Assembly (NCBI GenBank): GCA_965602795.1
Contig: CBFCZR010000089.1
Coordinates: 1 to 6,635 of the forward strand
Source of the DNA: Bathyarchaeum sp965602795
GTDB lineage: Archaea; Thermoproteota; Bathyarchaeia; Bathyarchaeales; Bathyarchaeaceae
DNA length: 6,635 nucleotides
Direction: 5' to 3'
The number at the start of each line of letters is the position of its first letter. The first letter of the stretch is position 1. This document shows positions 1 to 5,383 of the stretch, piece after piece. The position numbers and the translations under genes are program-made. Below the pieces are notes generated by a model. The model had not been told where the DNA came from, ran no database searches, and worked only from the letters and a program-made list of their open reading frames with translations.

Positions 1-879
1 TATTCTGGAGAAACGGTTGTGGCATGTCGGTTTGTATCCTGCTGCTTTGAATGTGTTCTGTGCCTCAAGATACATCTCTGTTTCATCATCTACGTTTCCT
101 CTAGGCGGCAAATCGCCAGACTGAAGCTGTTGGGCTAGCTTCGTTCCCGGATAAACGTCCAAAACATAACAGTCAACGCTTTCCACACCCAACTCTAAAG
201 CTCTTTGAACATCTCCGTTCCAGACTTTCAGTGTCTGCCCTGGAAGGTTATACATCAAGTCGATGCTTATCCGAAGCCCCAGCTTACGTGCATTCGTAAC
301 AGTTTCCTCTGCACTCCTTGCATTATCTCGCAGATTAAACATTCTTCTTGTTTTGTCGTCGAAGGTCTGTATTCCCACATCCAGCTGGTCCACTCCATAT
401 TCGGCTAGCGCTTTGAGTTTCTTGTAGTCGAAATCGTGAGTGCAGCCTGTGATTTTTATTTCCCTGTCCTCATCGAAATTGAAGTTTTTTTCGCAGAATG
501 CTAACAGGTCAATTGTCTGTTCGGTGGACATGAGGCTTGGGGTTCCACCTGCCAGATATATCTCAGCGAACTCGCTTGTCTTAACGTACTCTGTTTCCGC
601 ATACTTTTTCAATGCTTCTTTCAGCGCAGAGAGATACTTTTCCATCTCGTTGTTGGACATCAGCTCTGTTGGAAAATAGCAGAAGCTGCATTTCATGGTG
701 CAGAAAGGTATCCATGGCTGCAGTTCTTTCCTTTCATTGTTTGTGTTCTCGGTTTCTAAAAAGTCCGTGAAGGCTTGTAGTGTTTCAGGCTTAATTTGGG
801 GGTAGTCTCGGTAGGTGTAAGGCGGCCAATGCTTTGTTTCTTTGTAGACAACTGGCGTTTCAGCGTGTTTATCTGGCAT
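1..879 (-). CDS. HemN/HemW-like radical SAM protein, N-terminal part (C-terminus beyond the left edge)
   Basis: An open frame of 293 codons starts at the ATG at 879-877 and runs without a stop to base 1, so the C-terminus is missing; full HemN/HemW proteins are usually about 370-460 residues. The radical SAM cluster motif is C60-x3-C64-x2-C67 within IPFCTMKCSFCYF. The HemN-family marks follow: AGGTPSLM (110-117), DVGIQTFDD (167-175) and DLMYNLPGQT (207-216). This supports membership of the COG0635 group, which uses a [4Fe-4S] cluster and S-adenosylmethionine and includes coproporphyrinogen dehydrogenase HemN, the heme chaperone HemW and relatives. The family's HIPFC reads WIPFC here, and the fourth cysteine of HemN (CxC after the triad) is F69, so true coproporphyrinogen oxidation is doubtful. 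A GGAG lies 13 nt before the ATG, rather far for a ribosome site. It is divergent from the genes to its right. Family assignment is firm; substrate unknown. Confidence 0.9.
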   Translation of the reverse strand, partial: MPDKHAETPVVYKETKHWPPYTYRDYPQIKPETLQAFTDFLETENTNNERKELQPWIPFCTMKCSFCYFPTELMSNNEMEKYLSALKEALKKYAETEYVKTSEFAEIYLAGGTPSLMSTEQTIDLLAFCEKNFNFDEDREIKITGCTHDFDYKKLKALAEYGVDQLDVGIQTFDDKTRRMFNLRDNARSAEETVTNARKLGLRISIDLMYNLPGQTLKVWNGDVQRALELGVESVDCYVLDVYPGTKLAQQLQSGDLPPRGNVDDETEMYLEAQNTFKAAGYKPTCHNRFSRI

Positions 880-907
880 TATATTATGGTATCTCCATCT
901 TTTCGTT

Positions 908-916
908 CTTTAAATC
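908..916 (-). promoter_or_regulatory. Possible TATA box for the HemN/HemW-like gene
   Basis: On the minus strand this reads GATTTAAAG, centred about 34 nt before the ATG at 879. Archaeal transcription usually starts about 25 nt after the box, which would leave a leader of only about 7 nt. The match is weak and is based on spacing and AT content alone. Confidence 0.25.
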
Positions 917-1016
917 AAAGTTAATTCATGGCATAACAGTTTCGGAGTTTTTGTCGACCGAGTTTCTCAATGCTTTTTATGCCAATCCCCTTTGATTTCG
1001 GTTGGAGCGTTTTCCT

Positions 1017-1025
1017 GTTTTAATG
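1017..1025 (+). promoter_or_regulatory. Possible TATA box for the small CxxC ORF and membrane protein gene
   Basis: GTTTTAATG is centred 26 nt upstream of the ATG at 1047, the spacing expected for a leaderless archaeal transcript. No Shine-Dalgarno sequence precedes that ATG, which agrees with leaderless initiation. Other AT-rich boxes lie at 1121-1127 (CTTATAT after a purine-rich AGAAAG) and 1161-1170; the first of these could drive the membrane protein gene alone. Confidence 0.3.
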
Positions 1026-1046
1026 TTTTGCAGCTTTTAAAAAGTT

Positions 1047-1187
1047 ATGCCAACAAAGCTTTCAGCGTACAAACATGGTTTTCTTAGTAAACGTTGTGAA
1101 GCGTGTGCTTTGACAGAAAGCTTATATGGAATTCTGTGCCAGAACTGCTTCTCTAACAATTGTATAAAATTGATGTTGGTGAAATAG
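1047..1187 (+). CDS. Putative 46-residue zinc-ribbon-like small protein
   Basis: A 46-codon ORF opens with ATG at 1047, the first possible start after an in-frame TAA at 1038-1040, and ends with TAG at 1185-1187. It contains five cysteines: C17 and C20 (RCEAC), C31 and C34 (LCQNC), and C39. The pattern CxxC-x10-CxxC is that of small zinc ribbons and related knuckle folds, so binding of one zinc ion is a reasonable inference. The next gene starts one base after its stop, and the GGTGA ribosome site of that gene lies in its last codons, which suggests co-translation. I do not recognise a named family. Small zinc ribbons may bind nucleic acid or protein; nothing here decides which. Being short, it could be a chance frame, but paired CxxC motifs and tight coupling argue for a real gene. 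Confidence 0.5.
   Translation: MPTKLSAYKHGFLSKRCEACALTESLYGILCQNCFSNNCIKLMLVK
1178..1182 (+). promoter_or_regulatory. Ribosome binding site GGTGA for the membrane protein
   Basis: GGTGA complements the archaeal 16S rRNA 3' tail (…AUCACCUCC) and sits 6 nt before the GTG start at 1189. It supports the GTG as the true start, and it lies inside the 3' end of the preceding CxxC ORF. Confidence 0.6.
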
Positions 1188-1188
1188 T

Positions 1189-1467
1189 GTGCTTTACTTT
1201 TTGATTGGTTTTGTTGTGCTCTTTGTTTTAATGTTACTTGTCGGAATCAACGACCCTACTGGCGGAACAAGCATGAAAGGCTGGTGCTACCAATACTTGG
1301 CTGTGGCACTGGTTTTTGATGCACTTGCAGTCTTTGCCCTGTTCTACCAAAATGCACTACTCACCGAATTGCTGCTTGGAGTCGCTGCAGGCTCCGCAAC
1401 TGTGTTAGGCGTTCACGTGGCACACCACATCCAAGAAGAAAACGAAGGACACGGACACGAGCACTAA
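1189..1467 (+). CDS. Small three-helix membrane protein with histidine-rich C-terminus
   Basis: This 92-residue protein starts with GTG behind a good GGTGA ribosome site. It shows three hydrophobic stretches likely to cross the membrane: about residues 2-20, 35-53 and 57-75. A short polar loop (NDPTGGTSMKGW, 21-32) joins the first two. The tail holds six histidines (H76, H79, H80, H88, H90, H92) and several glutamates, a composition that often binds zinc, nickel, copper or cobalt. I do not recognise a family and see no catalytic motif. It lacks the length and conserved charged residues of cation-diffusion or ZIP transporters, so it is more likely an accessory subunit or a metal-binding membrane protein. 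It follows the small CxxC ORF by one base and is followed by a hairpin terminator, so the two probably form a small operon. Existence as a gene is well supported; function is unknown. Confidence 0.8.
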   Translation: MLYFLIGFVVLFVLMLLVGINDPTGGTSMKGWCYQYLAVALVFDALAVFALFYQNALLTELLLGVAAGSATVLGVHVAHHIQEENEGHGHEH

Positions 1468-1479
1468 CTGGAGTCCTCC

Positions 1480-1504
1480 AAAAAGCGTGTCTTTTGTGCT
1501 TTTT
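1480..1504 (+). terminator. Hairpin with T-run after the membrane protein gene
   Basis: AAAAAGC at 1480-1486 is the perfect reverse complement of GCTTTTT at 1498-1504, with an 11-nt loop that is itself T-rich. It begins 12 nt after the TAA stop of the membrane protein gene. The downstream arm ends in five T residues, which suits archaeal oligo-T termination with or without the stem. Confidence 0.5.
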
Positions 1505-1508
1505 AGGG

Positions 1509-1520
1509 AATTATTTTAAG
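1509..1520 (+). promoter_or_regulatory. Possible TATA box for the disulfide reductase gene
   Basis: AATTATTTTAAG is centred about 46 nt upstream of the ATG at 1561. A start of transcription near 1540 would give a leader of about 20 nt that includes the AGGGG ribosome site. Sequence and spacing are the only evidence. Confidence 0.35.
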
Positions 1521-1548
1521 CCTGCCACTTGTTAATTTAGTGTATTCT

Positions 1549-1553
1549 AGGGG
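1549..1553 (+). promoter_or_regulatory. Ribosome binding site AGGGG deciding the start at 1561
   Basis: AGGGG lies 7 nt before the ATG at 1561. The same AGGGG with the same 7-nt spacing precedes the Tes-like gene on the other strand. It favours 1561 over an in-frame GTG at 1540 that would add seven residues before the family's normal N-terminus. Confidence 0.55.
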
Positions 1554-1560
1554 TTTTGTT

Positions 1561-2994
1561 ATGAAAGAGTACGATTTGATTTCTATAGGCACAGGCTCCG
1601 CAATGAGTGTTGTGGAGGCAATGATTCGAGAGAACCCAGAGCTCAGGGTCGCTATAATAGACAAGGATGAGCCGGGCGGCATCTGCCTGACAAGGGGCTG
1701 CATCCCCTCCAAGCTGCTTCTTTACCCTGCGGAGTTGGTGAGAACAGTCGAAAAGGCGAAAACGTTTGGGATAGGCTCGGAAATAAAGAAGGTAGACTTC
1801 AAACAGGTCATGGAAAGGATGAGACACATAATCTACAGGGACATAAACAAGGTCCGCCACGGGCTTTCTCACTCAAAAGACGTGGATTATTACCCCGAAG
1901 CCGCAGAGTTTGTTGCTCCCTACACCCTGAAGGTTGGAGACAAAAAAATCGCCGCCAAGATGATAGTTCTGGGCACTGGGTCAAAACCCGCTGTGCCTCC
2001 CATAAAGGGGATAGAGGAAACGGGTTACCTTACCAGCGACACAATCCTACACATAACTGAACTGCCCCAGAGCATCATTATCATAGGCGGCGGATACATA
2101 GCCGCGGAATACGGTCACTTCTTATCATCCATGGGCGCAAAAGTCACAATCATCGGCAGAAATCCCCAGTTTATCCCCGAGGAAGAACCAGAAATTTCGG
2201 CGTTAGCCCAAAGAGAACTCGGAAAGCACATGACAATCTACACCAACCATGAGGCTCGGGAGACAAAACTGACCTCAAAAGGCAAAAAAAGGGTGGTCGC
2301 CGTCAACCGCGAGACCGGAAAAAAGTTGGAAGTAACCGCAGACGAACTTTTGATCGCCACTGGGAGAGCTTCCCTCTCAGACGTACTTCATCCCGAAAAG
2401 GGGAGAATAAAGACTGACAAACGCGGATGGATTGTTGTTGATGAGTATTTGGAGACCTCTCAGCCTAACGTTTGGGCTCTTGGAGACGCCAACGGCAGAT
2501 ACCCCTTCAAGCACGTAGCCAACTACGAAGCAATTATTGTATACTATAACGCTGTGTTGAAGAAGAAAGTGAAGGCTGACTATCATGCGGTGCCCCACGC
2601 CGTATTCACGCATCCCGAAATTGCGGCAGTCGGTCTAGGCGAAAAGGAGGCAACAGAAAAGTACGGTGCGGACAAGTTGCTGCTTGGATTTTATAGATAT
2701 GAGGATACGGCTAAAGGAGAAGCCATAGATGCAAAGGACTATTTCGTCAAAGTTATTGTGGAACGGAGCACCCTGAAGATTCTTGGAGCCCACATCATCG
2801 GACCCTACGCCTCGATTCTAATCCACGAAATCATACCCATGATGTACACCAGTGAACAAAGCGCCAAACCCATACGCGATGCATTACACATACACCCAGC
2901 ACTAAGCGAAGTAGTTGACCGCGCCTTCCGTTCCCTCATGCCCCCAGAACATTACCACCACATGATTAAAGACCACTACAAACTTCTACCCTAA
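1561..2994 (+). CDS. FAD-dependent disulfide oxidoreductase (dihydrolipoyl dehydrogenase / mycothione reductase-like)
   Basis: This 477-residue cytosolic flavoprotein is a class I pyridine nucleotide-disulfide oxidoreductase of normal length. Visible parts in order are the FAD site (IGTGSAMS, 9-16), the redox disulfide C42-x4-C47 in GGICLTRGCIPSK, the nucleotide-binding GGGYIAAE (176-183), the second FAD motif GD at 308-309, and the C-terminal dimer domain with the catalytic pair H445 and E450 in HPALSE. Such enzymes pass electrons between NAD(P)H, FAD and a disulfide substrate. The second strand of the nucleotide fold ends in GR (199-200) where NAD-specific dihydrolipoyl dehydrogenases carry an acidic residue; with the GTGSxxS start and the KHVANYEA segment this recalls mycothione reductase and MerA, so NADPH and a small thiol are possible. 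No lipoyl-domain, 2-oxoacid dehydrogenase or glycine-cleavage gene is adjacent. Fold and chemistry are certain; substrate is open. Confidence 0.93.
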   Translation: MKEYDLISIGTGSAMSVVEAMIRENPELRVAIIDKDEPGGICLTRGCIPSKLLLYPAELVRTVEKAKTFGIGSEIKKVDFKQVMERMRHIIYRDINKVRHGLSHSKDVDYYPEAAEFVAPYTLKVGDKKIAAKMIVLGTGSKPAVPPIKGIEETGYLTSDTILHITELPQSIIIIGGGYIAAEYGHFLSSMGAKVTIIGRNPQFIPEEEPEISALAQRELGKHMTIYTNHEARETKLTSKGKKRVVAVNRETGKKLEVTADELLIATGRASLSDVLHPEKGRIKTDKRGWIVVDEYLETSQPNVWALGDANGRYPFKHVANYEAIIVYYNAVLKKKVKADYHAVPHAVFTHPEIAAVGLGEKEATEKYGADKLLLGFYRYEDTAKGEAIDAKDYFVKVIVERSTLKILGAHIIGPYASILIHEIIPMMYTSEQSAKPIRDALHIHPALSEVVDRAFRSLMPPEHYHHMIKDHYKLLP

Positions 2995-3003
2995 ACAAAA
3001 TTA
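2993..3003 (-). terminator. Possible oligo-T terminator of the lipid operon
   Basis: Read on the minus strand, this is a T-rich AATTTTGTTTA lying about 19-29 nt beyond the TGA stop of the Tes-like gene, in the 27-nt gap between two convergent genes. Archaeal RNA polymerase often stops at such T-tracts. There is no clear stem. The matching plus-strand stop may use the T-rich stretch at 3058-3078. Confidence 0.3.
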
Positions 3004-3021
3004 GCTGCAGAACTCAGGCAA

Positions 3022-4518
3022 TCATTTGTGTTTGGCTTTGATGCGTGGAATACTGAACTGTTTTTCTGTTTGTTTTCGGTAGAACATGTTGTATACGCAG
3101 AACGGTATGATTCGGTTAGCCGGCGTTATGTAGTGGATGACGCAGTGGTGCGCCCGTTCCACATCGAAGGTGTAGGGGTCCATAAATGCCATGCAACCAA
3201 TCAGCATTAGTCTCCGCCTGATGTACCCAAGAGAATCGTATGAGGGGTCAGTGTGTATCTTAACCAAAGTCTTCACCGCATTCAGAAGACCCGCTTCCCG
3301 ATTCACTTTCATCCAATCTAATGAACGGAAGGAAGCAAACAGCAGCCTCAGATAGATTCCGATTTTGCTGACTTTCTTCTTCTCAATCAGCCTGTTCAGG
3401 ACTTTCAGGTCGGACATGAATTTTTCATACTTCAGGAAACGGTTGATGGGCGTGAACCGGTGGTTTCCTCTTTTGGAAACTAGAATCCAGTTCCAGAGTC
3501 CACAGTATGGGGTGGGCGTGAATGGGGGCCAAGCTTTCTCTAAGAAGCTGTTCATGACCTTCAGGGGCGGGTCCATAACTGAGACGGGAAACAGGTCCTC
3601 CTCTTTTATCATGCCGTCTGTCTGTTCTTGGATTCTCTGGGCAAGCAACGAGTTGCAAACCCTGTCTTTTCGGGAGACATACTCTGGTGTTCTTCCCATG
3701 AAAGACATGGGCTGAAAAACTATTCCTCGTATGATGTCCACGTTTTTTGCGGCGAATCTGATAATGTCGCCTACTTCGTTGTCGTTTATGCCGCCCTGCA
3801 GGGTTGGAACCAAAATAATTTCTATGTCATGTTTCCGGCAAAGCTCAACCAGCCTCAGCTTGTTCGGAAGCAGTTTTGCCCCCCTCAGTTTCTCGTAGGG
3901 CGAATCAGTGAGCCCATCAAACTGCAGATACACAATGTTCAACCCTGCCTTCTTCAATTTCTTAACAAGCTCCGGGTCGTTTGACATTCTGATGCCGTTG
4001 GTTGCCAGAAGAATCATAAATTTCAGGTCGTGCGCCATCTTGACGATTTCAACTATGTCGTCGCGGACTGCGGGTTCCCCACCGGCGAACATTACAGCGA
4101 GGGGAGGCGGCTTCTGCTTCTTCAGAAACTTGAGCATGCTGTGGATGTTTTCTAGGGTTGGCTTGTAGAGGTCAGGTTGCTGTGCTGCGTTTGCGAAGCA
4201 TATTGGGCATCTTAGGTCGCATTCGTTGGTTACGTCGATGACTGCCATGACTGTTTTGGACAGATGATGGGGACAGTGGTTTATTCCGCCGCCGTAGGGG
4301 CAGTTATCCTGAAACGGCTCTGCAGAGGGCTTTTTTATTTTTTCAGCCTCATGGTAGAGGTCGGCTCTGGTCCAGTATGTGTCATTAAATTTTCCATGCT
4401 CGCTGCACTCTTTTTGGATAACGACCTTTCCGTCTTTTTCCACGATGTTGGCCTTTATTTTTTTTAGGCAAACTGGGCAAACGCTGAAAGTTTCCCGAAG
4501 AATTTTCTGTTCCTTCAA
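3022..4518 (-). CDS. Tetraether lipid synthase (Tes)-like radical SAM protein
   Basis: A 498-residue radical SAM enzyme of the COG1964 type that includes MJ0619 and the tetraether lipid synthase Tes, which joins two phytanyl chains to make membrane-spanning lipids. In order: a rubredoxin-like N-terminus with C14-P-V-C17 and C38-x2-HG; a degenerate first cysteine motif (C73 and C82); the radical SAM triad C100-x3-C104-x2-C107 in CDLRCPICFANA; GGEP at 146-149; and a C-terminal block with C339, C442, C459 and C474 (IGCMAFMDPYTFD, HCVIHY, IPFCVYN), probably an auxiliary [4Fe-4S] site. The start is TTG, 7 nt after AGGGG, and it overlaps the UbiA stop as TTGA, indicating translational coupling. The neighbour makes archaeal ether lipids, which supports a lipid substrate. 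The lost cysteine in the first motif means it may be a paralogue with another chain modification. Family firm, exact reaction inferred. Confidence 0.85.
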   Translation of the reverse strand: MKEQKILRETFSVCPVCLKKIKANIVEKDGKVVIQKECSEHGKFNDTYWTRADLYHEAEKIKKPSAEPFQDNCPYGGGINHCPHHLSKTVMAVIDVTNECDLRCPICFANAAQQPDLYKPTLENIHSMLKFLKKQKPPPLAVMFAGGEPAVRDDIVEIVKMAHDLKFMILLATNGIRMSNDPELVKKLKKAGLNIVYLQFDGLTDSPYEKLRGAKLLPNKLRLVELCRKHDIEIILVPTLQGGINDNEVGDIIRFAAKNVDIIRGIVFQPMSFMGRTPEYVSRKDRVCNSLLAQRIQEQTDGMIKEEDLFPVSVMDPPLKVMNSFLEKAWPPFTPTPYCGLWNWILVSKRGNHRFTPINRFLKYEKFMSDLKVLNRLIEKKKVSKIGIYLRLLFASFRSLDWMKVNREAGLLNAVKTLVKIHTDPSYDSLGYIRRRLMLIGCMAFMDPYTFDVERAHHCVIHYITPANRIIPFCVYNMFYRKQTEKQFSIPRIKAKHK

Positions 4519-5372
4519 GTTAAAGCCCCTAAGATTAATGCGATTGGAATCAATATCATTGTTCTGGTAACTAATCTTTCATGCTTCTTTACCGTTTCGA
4601 TGTCTGGTTTTCTGAGAATGGACACGCCTGAAACCACGAGGATTATGTCCCAGACAATTATCGGAATCAAATATGCGTAACCTACTGCATCCACCAACCA
4701 CGGGATTGGAGAAGCTACGACGTTGAGCAAGAAGAAAACTGCCCCTACTCTGGTGGCGAATTCTGGGCCACGCTTAGCTGCTAAGGTGGCGTACCCCGCC
4801 TTCAGGTCCCCCTCTAAACTTAATACGTCCCGCAGTACGTTTCCTCCGATGTTGCCCATGCTCATAAACGACAAAGAGAACGAAGCAACGGTTATTGCTC
4901 CTGACAATGCGGCTTCGCCGTAAACAAAGGATGTTCCTATTATGAAGCCCATGAGGAAGCTTCCGACGAAACCAGCTGACTTCTTTATGATTGTTGAGTA
5001 TGCTATTAGAAGACCAGTGTCTAGCAGAGCGATTCCGAAGCAGAGCTGGTTGATTGTCAGGGATGCCAACAGTCCGATGATGAACAGGATTACGGCTGTC
5101 AGAAGAGCTTGCCACGGTGCAATGGTTTTTGCTGGTATAGGTCTGTTCTTTTTGACGATGGCGTCTGACTCTTGGTCGATGTAGTCGTTGAAGGCGAAAC
5201 CTCCAGAGCTAATGCATATCGCGGACAGGATGACTAACGCCAGCAAACCAATGTCTGGAATGGCTCCCTGTAGCGCAATCATGGTTAAAACTGAGAGACC
5301 GCCAGTCATGAGCCAGTAGGGCGGTCGAAGAAGCATAACGAAGGCTTTCAGCCTTTTCTTCAGAGAAACCAT
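4515..5372 (-). CDS. UbiA-family prenyltransferase, probable digeranylgeranylglyceryl phosphate synthase
   Basis: A 285-residue integral membrane protein with about eight or nine hydrophobic helices. It has both aspartate-rich Mg2+/diphosphate motifs of the UbiA superfamily: NDYIDQESD (N62, D63, D66, D70) and DVLSLEGD (D182 to D189), followed by KAGYATLA. The N-terminal RPPYW resembles the LxRPxN segment of the family. In archaea, the paralogue with this short form transfers a geranylgeranyl group to geranylgeranylglyceryl phosphate, forming the second ether bond of archaeol lipids. The direct overlap (TTGA) with a Tes-like gene supports that role over quinone, heme or chlorophyll prenylation, although those cannot be excluded from sequence alone. 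It begins with ATG, 11 nt after the epimerase stop, with only a weak AGG at 10 nt upstream, so it probably depends on the upstream gene's translation. Confidence 0.88.
   Translation of the reverse strand: MVSLKKRLKAFVMLLRPPYWLMTGGLSVLTMIALQGAIPDIGLLALVILSAICISSGGFAFNDYIDQESDAIVKKNRPIPAKTIAPWQALLTAVILFIIGLLASLTINQLCFGIALLDTGLLIAYSTIIKKSAGFVGSFLMGFIIGTSFVYGEAALSGAITVASFSLSFMSMGNIGGNVLRDVLSLEGDLKAGYATLAAKRGPEFATRVGAVFFLLNVVASPIPWLVDAVGYAYLIPIIVWDIILVVSGVSILRKPDIETVKKHERLVTRTMILIPIALILGALT
4526..4530 (-). promoter_or_regulatory. Ribosome binding site AGGGG supporting the TTG start of the Tes-like gene
   Basis: On the minus strand AGGGG lies 7 nt before the TTG at 4518-4516, inside the last codons of the UbiA gene. 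No ATG occurs before residue 91, which would remove the conserved N-terminal cysteines, so the TTG start is preferred. Confidence 0.55.
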
Positions 5373-5383
5373 TTGAATCTAGC

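Larger units (their letters stand above)
875..1052. repeat. Four copies or near-copies of TTATGCCA in the divergent intergenic region
   Basis: Exact copies of TTATGCCA lie at 977-984 and 1045-1052 on the plus strand and at 929-936 on the minus strand; a 7-of-8 copy (TAATGCCA on the minus strand) lies at 875-882. The two left copies point left and the two right copies point right, roughly symmetric about base 960. The outermost copies contain the start codons of the radical SAM gene and of the small CxxC ORF. They could be operator half-sites or a shared start-codon context; no regulator is visible nearby. The rest of the 880-1046 gap holds no gene that I can support. Confidence 0.4.

Noticed and set aside
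979..1023. Short plus-strand ORF beginning ATGCCA at 979 (14 codons)
   Set aside because: It is very short, hydrophobic without pattern, and has no ribosome site; more likely just a copy of the repeated octamer.
1161..1170. TGTATAAAAT as a TATA box for the membrane protein gene
   Set aside because: Transcription would begin at about the GTG itself and cut off the good GGTGA ribosome site, so a promoter further upstream fits better.
1540..1560. GTG at 1540 as start of the disulfide reductase
   Set aside because: It adds seven residues before the normal family N-terminus and has no ribosome site, whereas ATG 1561 follows AGGGG by 7 nt.
1537..1872. Minus-strand open frame of about 111 codons
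   Set aside because: It is antisense to the first quarter of the disulfide reductase and shows no recognisable motif; the plus-strand protein has clear family motifs across the same bases.
3365..3984. Several overlapping plus-strand open frames
   Set aside because: All are antisense to the Tes-like gene, whose conserved cysteine blocks are intact throughout.
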